Below are positions 8,836-18,219 of a DNA stretch of 64,000 nt, piece by piece. The notes below the pieces were generated by a model, which saw only the letters and a program-made list of their open reading frames with translations, had not been told where the DNA came from and did not search any database. Location of the stretch: the NCBI GenBank assembly GCA_030603385.1, contig JAUVXW010000002.1:1-64000 (forward strand). The letters run 5' to 3'. Numbering within the stretch: the stretch's first letter is position 1; the number at the start of each line of letters is the position of its first letter. This DNA is from Promethearchaeota archaeon (lineage in GTDB: Archaea; Asgardarchaeota; Lokiarchaeia; Sigyniarchaeales; SOKP01). The translations under genes were made by a program, and so were the position numbers.

Positions 8836-10299
8836 TTAATCGTCAAAACATAAAACTCCGGGATTTAATATATTATTAGGGTCAAATATCTTTTTTACCT
8901 TTTTTAAAGCTATTTGCGTTGAATCCATATGTCTTTTAAACACTTCTTTTGCCCATAAACCGTAAGGTCTATTAAAAAAAGCACCTTCATTCATGAGTTT
9001 AATACTTAGGTCCATAAATTTTTTATTTACACTTTTTAATGCCTCTTCATCTTTATGATCGTAGTAAATGTCAAATTCACAATGATAAGACGTTCCTTGA
9101 TTGATAGCTTGGATATAAACACCAAGATCTTCAGACACTTCGTTTTCTACTAAAGTGATAAATTCTGAAATCTTTTCAAAATTAGTAATAAAGAAAATAT
9201 CTTGAAAGCTTCCTTTTAATCTTTCTCTCCATGGATAAGAAGCTGAGCTATTTAAAGCATGAATAATCTCACTTTCACTTATAACACTTTCTCTTTTCAA
9301 ATGATCAAGTTTGAGATCGCTCAAAATTTCACTTAGATCTCCCTCTTGGTATGCGATTTTGTCGTTTGCTAAGTTACCACGACCTGCCAAAACAAATATT
9401 AAATTCCACTTAGTCAAAGAATTACTTAACTCTTTTATATCCTCAGATAATTGTTTAACCAAACAGGCTAAATTAATATTATTCAAAATTAACAATTCAT
9501 TACCTAACCGAAATTTTAACAATTGATGTTGAAGATTCAATAGATCTTGAATATTTTCTGCTTGGAAATGGATAACTTTTTGAACTGTAGGCATTAACTC
9601 TAACTTAAGAGTAACCCATGTTACTATTCCTAAGCTTCCTTGAGCTCCTTGTATTAATCTAAAGGGACTAAATTGAGTTGGTCCCATTGGATTTGTTTGT
9701 GCTTGACCGGATTTTTTTTGTTGCTTTATTGTTCCAGGACCGGCCGCAGTGCCAGTTCTAAAAAGATCTCCTGTTCCAAAAATCACTTCAGTGCATAATA
9801 AAGGATCAGAACTATCCCATTGATAACGAGGGATTGTCGTTGGTACTCTTTCAAGCGCTGTCGTAAGAACAGATTTACTATCTCTAGGATAAAGAGGTTG
9901 TAATATCTTTAAACCTTTTTTTTCAAGGATTGGAGTTAATTGACCAAATACAACTCCGGGTTCAACCATAATGACTCTATTTTTTCTATCAATATTTAAG
10001 ATTTTGTTCATTTTAGAAAGATCAACAATAATAGAATTGTCTTGTAGTGGAATTGTATCCCCATGATAACGTATAGGTGAACTTGAACTTATTGGAATTA
10101 CTGAAAATCCAAGCGAATTTGCTAATTTTAAGATTTTTTCAATTTGTTTGGCTTTATTTAACCACACAACATATTTTGGTATTTTCCCTTTAACAAAACT
10201 TAAATCTGTAGAATAACTTTCTAATACTTCAGGATCATTTGAAATAGATTTCGAACCACAGATTTTAACTAGTTTTTGGAATATCTGTTCTTCACTCAT
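8836..10299 (-). CDS. FAD-linked oxidase (GlcD type), second
   Basis: 487 aa VAO-superfamily flavoprotein, distant from the one at 4789-6357. The FAD domain runs about residues 30-240: IPKYVVWLNKAKQIEKIL, IIVDLSKMNKI, VEPGVVFGQL and the QGAQGSLGIVTWVTLKLE segment. The C-terminus keeps FDPNNILNPG. A start 16 codons upstream (10347) is possible, but MSEEQIFQKL at 10299 fits the family. It faces away from fixC across 142 bases, so the two may share a control region. No Fe-S partner is adjacent; it might use the HdrD-like protein 1.2 kb away or FixX. Substrate unknown. Confidence 0.8.
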   Translation of the reverse strand: MSEEQIFQKLVKICGSKSISNDPEVLESYSTDLSFVKGKIPKYVVWLNKAKQIEKILKLANSLGFSVIPISSSSPIRYHGDTIPLQDNSIIVDLSKMNKILNIDRKNRVIMVEPGVVFGQLTPILEKKGLKILQPLYPRDSKSVLTTALERVPTTIPRYQWDSSDPLLCTEVIFGTGDLFRTGTAAGPGTIKQQKKSGQAQTNPMGPTQFSPFRLIQGAQGSLGIVTWVTLKLELMPTVQKVIHFQAENIQDLLNLQHQLLKFRLGNELLILNNINLACLVKQLSEDIKELSNSLTKWNLIFVLAGRGNLANDKIAYQEGDLSEILSDLKLDHLKRESVISESEIIHALNSSASYPWRERLKGSFQDIFFITNFEKISEFITLVENEVSEDLGVYIQAINQGTSYHCEFDIYYDHKDEEALKSVNKKFMDLSIKLMNEGAFFNRPYGLWAKEVFKRHMDSTQIALKKVKKIFDPNNILNPGVLCFDD

Positions 10300-10441
10300 A
10301 ATTAATTTACTCTTATTGAAACCCTTTGCTTCATAAAATATTTCCATCTATTAAGATATTTTCATAAAAAATTTTATATAATTGAAACGTACTATTTAAC
10401 AATTATATTTTCCAAAAACAAATTAATAAAATGAAATTCAA

Positions 10442-11851
10442 ATGAATACATACGATTTAATTATAGTCGGTGCTGGACCTGGAGGGTCTGTAGCAGCAAA
10501 AATCGCAGCAGAAAAAGGTTTGAAAACAGTTTTTTTTGAGCGTGGTCGTAAGCCAGGTGAAAAAAATTCTTCGGGGTGCGGATTAGGACCAAGAATGTTC
10601 AGAGATTTTCCTGAAATGATGAAAAAATTAACACCAGAAAAATGTCCTTCTATGAGAGCAGGAGTTGCTGCTCGAAACTATTTTGTAAATAAAGATGACA
10701 TCGTTGCAGGATATGTCATGGCCCGTCCAACTGAATCTGTCTCATATGAGCCAGCAAAAAGTTGGATTACGATGAACGTGTATCGTAGTGAATTTGACCC
10801 TTGGATTGCTGAGTTTGCAACTGATGCTGGAGCTGAATTAAAAACTTCTACTTTAATTATAGATTTATTAAAAGAAAATGGAAAGGTATCTGGTGTCATT
10901 GATGATAAAGGTGAGAAGTATAAGGCTCCAATAGTTATTGGCGCAGATGGTGCCGTCTCAACTGTTGCACAGAGATCAGGATTAAGATCTAAATGGTCTC
11001 AAAATCAAGTAACACTTACTCTTCAATATGATTTTCAGGCACCTTCAGAAAAAATTGATGATATTATGGGGGATGAAACACTTGCGGTCTGGTGGGGTTC
11101 AAACTTTCCAGCTTCTTATCAAGTTTTCTTTAACGATGGCTTTCACCAAGGTTTGGGCAATTGGATGACGTGGTGGGATAAAAATCCATTATTTTACTTG
11201 AATAGGGTTATAAATTTAAAATATTACCAAAGATTGTTAAGAATCCTTGACGCTAAGCCACGTGAACTTCAAGCACATTTACTTCCTTGGTTAGATTACC
11301 CTTATAATACCCATACTGATGGAATTATTTTGATTGGTGATGCTGGGGGTTTTCCGTGTCCCCTCGAAGCAGAAGGCATATATCCTGCTATGGTAACAGG
11401 TAAAATTGCGGCGGAAGTAGCAGCTGAAGCAGTATCATCTGGAGATTTTTCTAAAGATTCGTTAAAAAAGTTTGACGAAGGGTGGAAAAAAACTAGTATA
11501 GGAGAAGAATTTGAAGCAGGGGCTGAGTTATGGAATATTTGGAAAGCGTTACCTTTTAGCCCAAAAGAAACAATGTCGTGGTTTATACCAATGATTATGG
11601 AAATTCTTGGGGGGATATTCGATTGGTCTCAACCGCATACTAAGCGAGTTAGACAAATACTAAGTCATGTGAAATCATATATGCCAAAAGCAACACCCTT
11701 CATAATGAAAAATGTATTTCCTTTAGTTGCCAAGGTTTTTGAAGATGATTTAGATAAAATTATGGATCCAAAGAAAATTATGAGAATTCTCCCCAAACTT
11801 TTAGACATGCTTCCTCAAAAAAAGAAAAGAAGAGGTGGTCAAGAAAAATGA
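10442..11851 (+). CDS. fixC: FixC-like / geranylgeranyl-reductase-family flavoprotein
   Basis: 469 aa FAD-dependent oxidoreductase. The N-terminal Rossmann motif is DLIIVGAGPGGSVAA at residues 5-19, and the FAD-binding GDAGGFPCPLEAEGI segment sits near residue 300. The family includes electron-transfer-flavoprotein:quinone oxidoreductase (FixC) and archaeal geranylgeranyl reductases. The next gene, overlapping by 4 bases (ATGA), is a FixX-type ferredoxin, which favours the FixC reading: electrons from an acyl-CoA dehydrogenase/ETF-type donor pass to a lipid-soluble carrier. FixA/FixB are not in the window. A role in lipid saturation remains possible. The C-terminal ~80 residues are a helical, basic extension that may bind membrane. 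Confidence 0.75.
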   Translation: MNTYDLIIVGAGPGGSVAAKIAAEKGLKTVFFERGRKPGEKNSSGCGLGPRMFRDFPEMMKKLTPEKCPSMRAGVAARNYFVNKDDIVAGYVMARPTESVSYEPAKSWITMNVYRSEFDPWIAEFATDAGAELKTSTLIIDLLKENGKVSGVIDDKGEKYKAPIVIGADGAVSTVAQRSGLRSKWSQNQVTLTLQYDFQAPSEKIDDIMGDETLAVWWGSNFPASYQVFFNDGFHQGLGNWMTWWDKNPLFYLNRVINLKYYQRLLRILDAKPRELQAHLLPWLDYPYNTHTDGIILIGDAGGFPCPLEAEGIYPAMVTGKIAAEVAAEAVSSGDFSKDSLKKFDEGWKKTSIGEEFEAGAELWNIWKALPFSPKETMSWFIPMIMEILGGIFDWSQPHTKRVRQILSHVKSYMPKATPFIMKNVFPLVAKVFEDDLDKIMDPKKIMRILPKLLDMLPQKKKRRGGQEK

Positions 11852-12117
11852 AAATCGAACTTGAAGGCCTAACTAAAAGAATTCCTGGAACTGGAGATTT
11901 TATTTCAATTGATAATCTAAAATGTAATAATTGTGAGCGTTGTTTATTTGTATGTGTGATGAGTCTATGGCGAAAAAAAGAGGGTAAAGTATATCTTGCT
12001 GAGGATTATCAATCAAAATGTTTAGAATGTGCTGCTTGTTTTCAAGTATGTGATCCTGGTGCAATAATGTTTAAATATCCTGTTGGAGGTACTGGTATAG
12101 TAATTGAAAAAGGATAA
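11848..12117 (+). CDS. fixX: FixX-like ferredoxin, two 4Fe-4S motifs
   Basis: 89 aa. Two complete C-x2-C-x2-C-x3-C motifs are at C26/29/32/36 and C58/61/64/68, the second followed by DPGA. The N-terminal part before the first cluster resembles FixX. Start overlaps the fixC stop by 4 bases, so both are made together, and the ferredoxin presumably accepts or donates electrons to the FixC flavin. Both clusters look intact. Confidence 0.8.
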   Translation: MKIELEGLTKRIPGTGDFISIDNLKCNNCERCLFVCVMSLWRKKEGKVYLAEDYQSKCLECAACFQVCDPGAIMFKYPVGGTGIVIEKG

Positions 12118-12136
12118 TAATTATTTATTATCTTTT
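12109..12136 (+). terminator. Hairpin plus T-run after fixCX
   Basis: GATAATAA (12113-12120) pairs with TTATTATC (12125-12132) across a 4-base loop, and the stem extends by A-T and one G-U pair to 12109/12136. TTTT follows at once. It overlaps the fixX stop codon and lies at the end of the fix pair, facing the convergent TFB gene, so a terminator is the simplest reading. Confidence 0.5.
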
Positions 12137-12211
12137 CAGAACCCCTAAATGATACTAAGATATATTCTTTAAGATAAATAAAGAAAACCGGAAAAAAAAC
12201 TATGAAATTCT

Positions 12212-13093
12212 TTAAATTTTAATTTTTAACTTATTCTTCAATTCTTTATATCTCGAGCGAAGTGTAACTTCTGTCACCCCGATTGAATTGACAATTTGTT
12301 GTTGAGTGAGTTCTAAATCTTTAATCCTACACGCTAAATAGATTGCTCCAGCACATAATCCTTTTGGGTCTTTTCCGCTGATTGAAAAATTAGAGATATA
12401 AGTTGTTAAAATTTTTTTTGTTAAGATCTCAATTTCTGAATCTAATCCCAAATCTGATATATATCGTGGAATAAGTGCCACTGGATCGGTAGATTGGGTT
12501 TTAAAGTTCAATTCTCGTATTAATATACTAATACTCCTTCTTACATCCTTTGCCGTAACTGAGGCTTCTTCTAAAATTTCTTGAAGGGTTCTAGGGATAT
12601 CTTTTTTTCTACATGCTAAATATAAGCACGCAGCAACCATAGCATTTATAGATCTCCCTCGAAGTAATTTTCTCTTAAATGCTTCGATATATAGTCGCAT
12701 ACCTTCTTCTTTAACATGATTAGGCAAATTTAGATTACTGCTTATTCTTTTTAATTCAGTGGACGCAATTAATAAATTCCGTTTTTGCCAAGTTATTCGT
12801 GTGTTCCACTTTGCAGCTCTTTTTAAATCAGGATTATTGATTTTTTGTTTATCTATTACTGTACTTAAACCCATATCAGGCAATAAAATTGAGATTGGGG
12901 CTCCTGTCTGTTCTCGGTTATTTTTTTCTTGATTTGTATAAGCTCTTTTCCCACTGTGAGAATAATCAACTAATCGTTCGTTAATTATTAAACCGCATTG
13001 ATTACATACAGTTTCTCCCTTTTCCTCAATAAAAATGATTGAGCCCCTACATTCTGGGCAAAAATTTGATTGCTTACTTATATTTGCAATCAT
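12212..13093 (-). CDS. tfb: Transcription initiation factor IIB (TFB)
   Basis: 293 aa archaeal TFB, which bridges TBP-bound promoter and RNA polymerase. Zinc ribbon C12-x2-C15...C30-x2-C33, then the B-reader/linker region, then two cyclin repeats (about residues 100-190 and 200-290) ending in a recognition helix (TEVTLRSRYKELK). A strong AAGGAGGT-type ribosome site precedes the ATG. It lies 33 bases after dnaJ in the same direction, so it is probably the last gene of the grpE-dnaK-dnaJ cluster. That suggests a TFB whose level rises with protein stress. Confidence 0.93.
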   Translation of the reverse strand: MIANISKQSNFCPECRGSIIFIEEKGETVCNQCGLIINERLVDYSHSGKRAYTNQEKNNREQTGAPISILLPDMGLSTVIDKQKINNPDLKRAAKWNTRITWQKRNLLIASTELKRISSNLNLPNHVKEEGMRLYIEAFKRKLLRGRSINAMVAACLYLACRKKDIPRTLQEILEEASVTAKDVRRSISILIRELNFKTQSTDPVALIPRYISDLGLDSEIEILTKKILTTYISNFSISGKDPKGLCAGAIYLACRIKDLELTQQQIVNSIGVTEVTLRSRYKELKNKLKIKI

Positions 13094-13126
13094 TCTATAA
13101 TTCTACCTCCTTAATTTTCATCTTTT

Positions 13127-14155
13127 TTACACACCTACAGCTTGTAATTTTACTAATAACTCCTTTTGGTTTATGTTCAATTTTTTAGGAACTCTTATTT
13201 TAATTTTAACTAATAAATTACCTCTTTGTTCTGAATTAATTTTATAAAACCCTTGATTTTTTAGCCTTAATAATGATGAGTCATTAGTTCCCGGAGGAAT
13301 TGATACATTCAAAGTTTTTTCTATCCCCTTTACTTGAATTTTTCCACCAAGTACAGCAGTTGTAAAGGGAATTTCTTGCTCAATATAAATATCATCATCT
13401 TTTCTTTCAAAATTTGGATGCTTTTTAACATGAATTGCTATATATAGATCACCAGAGCTTCCTCCATTTTCCCCTGGCATTCCTTTTCCTTTTAGACGTA
13501 ATTTTTGATTGTCTTTAATTCCTCTCGGAATATTTACATTTAAATTTTTCATCTGTCCAGATACTGGATCTTTATACTGAACTTTCTTCTTACCCCCATA
13601 AAACGCATCCACAAAATCAATTTCCATATCATACCTTAAATCATCTCCCTCCCTTGGGAGATTACTATAAGGTGATGACCTTGCTCTTGTACTTCCTCCC
13701 CCTCTTCTGTTAAAAACATCAAAAATATCTCCTAAATCATTAAAAAAATCAGATCCTCCATTTCCTCCTCTTGAATTTCTACTATTACCAAAAATCTCAT
13801 TAAAATCAAATCCTCCAGGTGAACCAGATGTAGAATAATAATATGTTGTACCATCTGGGCTTCGATATGTTCTTCCTCCTCCAGTGCTACCAAAACCTCC
13901 AGGACTACCAGTCCGTTGTCGATATGTTGATGGATCTCCTTCTACAACACCGAATTTATCATACATTTCTCTTTTCTTATCATCACTCAAGATACTATTA
14001 GCTTCATTGATTTCTTTAAATTTTTCTCCTGATTTAGACTCATCGGGATTAACGTCTGGATGATACTTTCGAGCCATCTTGCGGAATGCTCTTTTAATTT
14101 CTTCCTTTGATGCTCCTTTTGTAATTCCTAATACCTTATAATAATCCTTAGCCAT
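13127..14155 (-). CDS. dnaJ: DnaJ-type co-chaperone without zinc finger
   Basis: 342 aa Hsp40. J domain at residues 1-70 with the HPD triad at 32-34; a long Gly/Phe/Ser/Arg-rich linker at about 75-170; then two beta-barrel client-binding domains ([11 protein letters not shown] onward). The four CxxCxGxG repeats of classical DnaJ are absent, so it is a class-B (CbpA/DnaJB1-like) protein. It stimulates DnaK ATPase and delivers clients. The 79-base gap to dnaK is very T-rich on the coding strand, so partial termination between the two is possible. Confidence 0.92.
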   Translation of the reverse strand: MAKDYYKVLGITKGASKEEIKRAFRKMARKYHPDVNPDESKSGEKFKEINEANSILSDDKKREMYDKFGVVEGDPSTYRQRTGSPGGFGSTGGGRTYRSPDGTTYYYSTSGSPGGFDFNEIFGNSRNSRGGNGGSDFFNDLGDIFDVFNRRGGGSTRARSSPYSNLPREGDDLRYDMEIDFVDAFYGGKKKVQYKDPVSGQMKNLNVNIPRGIKDNQKLRLKGKGMPGENGGSSGDLYIAIHVKKHPNFERKDDDIYIEQEIPFTTAVLGGKIQVKGIEKTLNVSIPPGTNDSSLLRLKNQGFYKINSEQRGNLLVKIKIRVPKKLNINQKELLVKLQAVGV

Positions 14156-14234
14156 CTTTTAACCCCATCTTTTAATATTATTTGTGTAAATTTTAATTAA
14201 AATAAATAAAAAAATAAATAAAAAAAAATCAGAC

Positions 14235-16145
14235 TTATTCATACTCGGCATCCACTACTTCATCTTGACCAGTTGCTCTTCTGAATTGCTCTTCTTCAAT
14301 CTCATCTTGAGTTCTTCCTTGATTCCCATAATTAACTCCACCTGGCATATCTCCCATACCTCCGGGTGGTGCTCCTTGATAAGCTCCTTGAGTAGGTCCT
14401 TGTTGTTGTCCATAGATTCTCGTCGAAACTTCGTGTAATGAATTCTGTAATGCTTCACTTGTACTCTGTATCCTTCCTACATCTTCAGATTCCATTGCGC
14501 TTCTCAGATCAGATATCTTTTCAAGTATATTTGACTTCAAATCTCCAATAACAGCTTCATTCTCTTTCAATAATTTTTCAGTTTGATAGATTAATGCTTC
14601 TCCTTGATTCTTTGCTTCTGTGAGTTCCTTAAATTTCCTATCCTCTTCAGCATTTCTCTCAGCTTCCCGAACTTTTTGCTCAATCTCATCATCAGACATC
14701 TTAGTTGATGCAGTAATTGTTATTGTTTGACTTTTACCAGTACCAAGATCTTTTGCTGAAACATTTATAATTCCATTTTGATCGATATCAAATGATACCT
14801 CAATCTGTGGTACACCCCTTGGCGCAGGTGGAATTCCGGTTAAATGAAATCTGCCTAATGTAATGTTATCCCCGGCTCGTGATCTTTCACCTTGTAATAC
14901 ATGAATTTCTACTGCTGGCTGATTATCTGCTGCTGTTGAGAATATCTGAGTCTTGTTCGTAGGGATTGTTGTGTTTCTCTCAATTAGTTTAGTGAAAACT
15001 GAACCTAATGTTTCAACACCTAATGATAATGGAGTCACATCAAGCAACAGTAAATCTTCAACTTCACCAGTTAACACACCACCTTGAACTGAAGCACCCA
15101 TCGCAACACATTCCATTGGATCAATACTACGTTCTGGAGTTTTACCTAATAGATCTTCGAATTTCTTCTGAATTGTTGGCATTCTGGTTGGTCCACCGAC
15201 TAATATAATTTTATCAAGTTCACCTCTCGCAATCCCTGCATCTCTCAAAGCCTTTAAAATTGGTGCATCTAATCTCTTTGTAACTGGATCAATTAATTGC
15301 TCTAGTTTAGCCCTTGTAAGCTTCATGTTAAGATGTTTTGGACCATCATTTGTAGCAGTTATATAAGGCAAATTAATATCCGTTGTTACTGAGGTTGATA
15401 ATTCTATCTTAGCTTTTTCAGCAGCTTCCCGAACTCTTTGTAATGCCATTGAATCACTTCTTAAATCAACCCCTTCATCTTTCTGAAATTCATTCACTAA
15501 GTAATCTACTAAGATTTTATCCATGTCAGTACCACCTAATTGTGTATCTCCTGCAGTCGAAATCACTTCAAATACTTGATTATCCATCTCCATAATTGTG
15601 ACATCAAAAGTACCACCACCTAAATCCAATATAGCAATTTTTAAGCTCGCATTCTTCTTGTCCAAACCATAAGCCACTGCCGCGGCTGTTGGTTCGTTAA
15701 TTAAACGCTTCACATTTAATCCCGCGATCCTTCCCGCATCCTTAGTAGCTTGTCTTTGATTATCGTTAAAGTAGGCTGGAACTGTAATTATTACATCAGT
15801 AACCTCTTCTCCTAAATACGCACTCGCGTCTTCTTTAATTTTCCTAAGAATCATTGCTGAAATCTCCTGAGGCGTGTAATCTTTACCATCTATCTTTACC
15901 GTATAACTTGTACCCATCTTACGCTTTATCGCTGTAATCGTACGATCTGGATTTGAAATCGCTTGTCTTCTCGCTGGCTCTCCAATAAGTCTCTGCCCAT
16001 CCTTCGTAAATGCTACCACCGATGGAAAAGCTTTGCCTCCTAATGTTAAACCTTCAGCACTCGGAATTATTGTAGGCTTACCACCTATCAATACCGCTGC
16101 TGCTGAGTTTGAAGTTCCTAAGTCAATTCCTATTATTTTTCCCAT
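14235..16145 (-). CDS. dnaK: Molecular chaperone DnaK (Hsp70)
   Basis: 636 aa Hsp70 of bacterial type. Nucleotide-binding domain at residues 1-375 opening with [13 protein letters not shown] and carrying the [13 protein letters not shown] phosphate loop; linker [16 protein letters not shown]; substrate-binding beta domain; helical lid; and the C-terminal EVVDAEYE tail that resembles the bacterial EEVKD-type end. ATP-driven folding chaperone working with the flanking GrpE and DnaJ. The gene lies 20 bases after grpE. In archaea this set is generally thought to come from bacteria. Confidence 0.97.
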   Translation of the reverse strand: MGKIIGIDLGTSNSAAAVLIGGKPTIIPSAEGLTLGGKAFPSVVAFTKDGQRLIGEPARRQAISNPDRTITAIKRKMGTSYTVKIDGKDYTPQEISAMILRKIKEDASAYLGEEVTDVIITVPAYFNDNQRQATKDAGRIAGLNVKRLINEPTAAAVAYGLDKKNASLKIAILDLGGGTFDVTIMEMDNQVFEVISTAGDTQLGGTDMDKILVDYLVNEFQKDEGVDLRSDSMALQRVREAAEKAKIELSTSVTTDINLPYITATNDGPKHLNMKLTRAKLEQLIDPVTKRLDAPILKALRDAGIARGELDKIILVGGPTRMPTIQKKFEDLLGKTPERSIDPMECVAMGASVQGGVLTGEVEDLLLLDVTPLSLGVETLGSVFTKLIERNTTIPTNKTQIFSTAADNQPAVEIHVLQGERSRAGDNITLGRFHLTGIPPAPRGVPQIEVSFDIDQNGIINVSAKDLGTGKSQTITITASTKMSDDEIEQKVREAERNAEEDRKFKELTEAKNQGEALIYQTEKLLKENEAVIGDLKSNILEKISDLRSAMESEDVGRIQSTSEALQNSLHEVSTRIYGQQQGPTQGAYQGAPPGGMGDMPGGVNYGNQGRTQDEIEEEQFRRATGQDEVVDAEYE

Positions 16146-16165
16146 ATTACATCACTCCTATTTTT

Positions 16166-16933
16166 TTAAATTTTAATTTCATTATCTTGATTTATACCTA
16201 TTTTTTCGTTTAAATTTTGTAATTTTGATTTTTTTGAAATCTTGACCTTCGCAGGCCTTAAAACCTTGTTATTTAAAAAATAACCCTTATCTAATACTTC
16301 TATTATTGAATTCTCAGGGAGATCACCTCGACCCTCCTCGACTAATAGTGCTTCGTGCTTATATGGATCGAATATCTTGCCATCTGAATCCATCGGTCGA
16401 ACCCCTTCCTCCTCCATTACCTTCTCAAAATTTTTAACAATGATCTCAAACCCTTTCTGGATTCCTTCCGCACCCTCAAGCATCTTCATAAGATTCAATG
16501 CGCGTATGAGGTCGTCGTAATGACAGACTAACTTCTTCAAAACACCCTCTAAAACATATTGTTTGTAATTTGAGTTTTCACGCTCCTGACGCTTCTTGTA
16601 ATTCTCAAAATCCGCTCGCACCTGTAAAAGTGACCGCAGGAATTTCTCTTTCTCCTCCTGTAATTCCTTAAAACCACGCGCATCATCCTTCATGTCGTCG
16701 AGTTCTTTCATCAATTGATCGTTCCACGTCTTTACCTTCTTATGTTCCTCTACCAACGCCTCGTACTTTTCTGCCCTCGCCTTGAGGTTTTGATATTCTT
16801 TTTTTGTTATTGCGATGTTTTCTGATGATCTCTGACGATCGTTAGATCCCCGTTGATCGATAAAGCTGTCAAAAATATCCTCAAACATCAAGGATCTTCC
16901 ATCTCCCTTACTTTTTCTTGACATATGCATCAT
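16166..16933 (-). CDS. grpE: Nucleotide exchange factor GrpE
   Basis: 255 aa. A long N-terminal coiled coil (about residues 45-130) leads into the GrpE core: LQVRADFENYKKRQERE, then the four-helix bundle, then the beta-wing domain with FDPYKHEAL and LRPAKVKIS near the end. It releases ADP from DnaK. First gene of the grpE-dnaK-dnaJ-tfb cluster. Three in-frame ATGs (residues 1, 2 and 4) are possible starts. The N-terminal ~45 residues are polar and family-atypical. Base composition of this gene is noticeably more GC-rich than its neighbours, with several CTC and CGC codons. Confidence 0.9.
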   Translation of the reverse strand: MMHMSRKSKGDGRSLMFEDIFDSFIDQRGSNDRQRSSENIAITKKEYQNLKARAEKYEALVEEHKKVKTWNDQLMKELDDMKDDARGFKELQEEKEKFLRSLLQVRADFENYKKRQERENSNYKQYVLEGVLKKLVCHYDDLIRALNLMKMLEGAEGIQKGFEIIVKNFEKVMEEEGVRPMDSDGKIFDPYKHEALLVEEGRGDLPENSIIEVLDKGYFLNNKVLRPAKVKISKKSKLQNLNEKIGINQDNEIKI

Positions 16934-16982
16934 TTTTTTATTTTTTGATTATTTAATCTCATATTTTTTTTATAAACTGTTC

Positions 16983-17062
16983 TTGACAATCGTTTGTTTG
17001 TTGTCAATTCTTTCTTGACGTAAGTTAATAAATAAGTATTAACTCAACTATTTAAAGGTTAT
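16983..17062 (-). promoter_or_regulatory. grpE-operon promoter with inverted repeat in the leader
   Basis: On the minus strand a BRE/TATA-like element (AACCTTTAAATAGT) covers 17047-17060, placing the start of transcription near 17025. Between that point and the grpE ATG lies a perfect 7-bp inverted repeat, TTGACAA (16983-16989) and TTGTCAA (17001-17007), with a further TTGAC at 17015-17019. A repressor binding just downstream of the start site is a common mode in archaeal heat-shock control. No known operator consensus was matched. Confidence 0.5.
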
Positions 17063-17268
17063 GTTTTTATATAATAAGGGAAAAAGGGGAGAAAGTATAG
17101 TTTAATTAGAAAAATGATATTTTTTTTTTTTAAAAATAAACAAAAGAATTGTATTTGTATTGTTGAAAAAGAGTATAGAATAGTTGGTATATTAAAGATT
17201 TTTATCGACAAATTAGAAATTCATCGATTTGGGTACATTTAAATATGAAAAAAGCGTATTGATTTAAT
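17063..17268. other. Intergenic stretch, no gene seen
   Basis: Between the grpE promoter and the next small frame the sequence is A/T-rich with a 12-base T-run at 17120-17131. No ORF, RNA gene or repeat is supported here. Confidence 0.5.
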
Positions 17269-17439
17269 GTGGAAGGAGAGAAAAATCCGAATGTTCTCTT
17301 TGAGCGCTTTCAAAGTGGAAAACTTGATAACAAAACTTTTTTTGATTCATTAATTTCATTGATTGAGAATAGCGAGGACAGAATTGTGAGAGTTGAGAGT
17401 ATTGAGTTGTTACATGAAAAATTCAATGGATCTCAGTAA
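17269..17439 (+). pseudogene. HEAT-repeat-like N-terminal fragment
   Basis: A 56-codon frame from GTG 17269 to TAA 17437-17439 reads ...NVLFERFQSGKLDNKTFFDSLISLIEN, then SEDRIVRVESIELLHEKF. The second half is a good HEAT-type helical pair (x-VRVESIELL). Full-length proteins of this kind carry many repeats, so this looks like a truncated 5' end. No ribosome site precedes the GTG. It may still be a small helical protein. Confidence 0.4.
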
Positions 17440-17549
17440 AATTTATTCAAGAAATAAAAATCAAATTAGGTTTTTAAAAAATTATTAAAAAGTATTGAAT
17501 ATATAATATTATCTCATATTTGAGAGAGAAAAAATGAAGGAGAAAAAGA

Positions 17550-17756
17550 ATGAAAGTTGAAACAATTGCATTAAATATTCTTGCCCATACTTTGAGTCAT
17601 GCGAGTTCTTCTGGTGTGAAAACGACGAAATTTGATAAAAAGGAATATTTTCCAAATGCGTTGGCATATATCGAAGATTATATTACAAAAAATGGATTTG
17701 ATATTATTAATGTTCATAGTTCTAATATTAGGGTTTACCACCTTATCAAGCGATAG
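17550..17756 (+). CDS. Small protein of unknown function
   Basis: 68 aa, not recognised. It has a clear AAGGAG ribosome site 8 bases before the ATG and an amino acid make-up like real protein: an N-terminal helix (TIALNILAHTLSHASS), a basic turn, then a FPNALAYIEDYITKNG helix and a final strand. No cysteines, no membrane segment. It stands alone between a HEAT-like remnant and the VapBC-like pair. Confidence 0.55.
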   Translation: MKVETIALNILAHTLSHASSSGVKTTKFDKKEYFPNALAYIEDYITKNGFDIINVHSSNIRVYHLIKR

Positions 17757-17909
17757 CCGAACTAAGTTAAGTGTATAAATTCCTTTTTATATTTTATTTT
17801 TTTAAATTAGAAATTATTTATCTCTACTAATGTTTTCAAGGGACTTTTGTAAGTTGTTTATGTAAATTTATTAAAGGAAATACATAGATATTTATTTCTA
17901 TATGCTATT

Positions 17910-17945
17910 AATTAATTAAATAATAAATTAATAAATTAATTAAAT
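17910..17945 (+). repeat. Direct repeat upstream of the toxin-antitoxin pair
   Basis: AATTAATTAAAT occurs at 17910-17921 and again at 17934-17945, 24 bases apart, ending 13 bases before the antitoxin ATG. Toxin-antitoxin pairs usually repress their own promoter, so these could be operator copies. The surrounding DNA is also AT-rich, so chance is not excluded. Confidence 0.35.
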
Positions 17946-17958
17946 CATATAATCTAAA

Positions 17959-18210
17959 ATGACATTTACTACAATATCAATTAAGGAGAAAACAAAAAAG
18001 GAATTAAAAAAACTGCAGGAAATGTATGAAGTAAAGTCAATGGATGAGTTAATCAAAAAATTAATTATTCAAGCTAAAAAAGAGTATATTAACGGGTTTA
18101 CTAAGGATTTTAAGAGTAGATTAGAAGAAAAAGGGTTAACCTTGGAGGATATAGTGAAATCTGGTGAAAAAATAAGAGAAGAGATCTTAAAAGAAAGGGG
18201 TCTACTGTAA
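17959..18210 (+). CDS. VapB-like antitoxin
   Basis: 83 aa. The N-terminus (TFTTISIKEKTKKELKKLQ...SMDELIKKLI) is the strand-helix-helix pattern of a ribbon-helix-helix DNA-binding antitoxin; the C-terminal charged helix would wrap the toxin. It ends 9 bases before a PIN-domain gene, the standard order for VapBC. Likely represses its own operon and neutralises the toxin. No ribosome site is visible, so the message may be leaderless. Confidence 0.65.
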   Translation: MTFTTISIKEKTKKELKKLQEMYEVKSMDELIKKLIIQAKKEYINGFTKDFKSRLEEKGLTLEDIVKSGEKIREEILKERGLL

Positions 18211-18219
18211 CATAAGATA

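Noticed and set aside
17120..17131. T12 run as a terminator
   Set aside because: No plus-strand gene ends upstream of it; grpE runs the other way and starts before this point.
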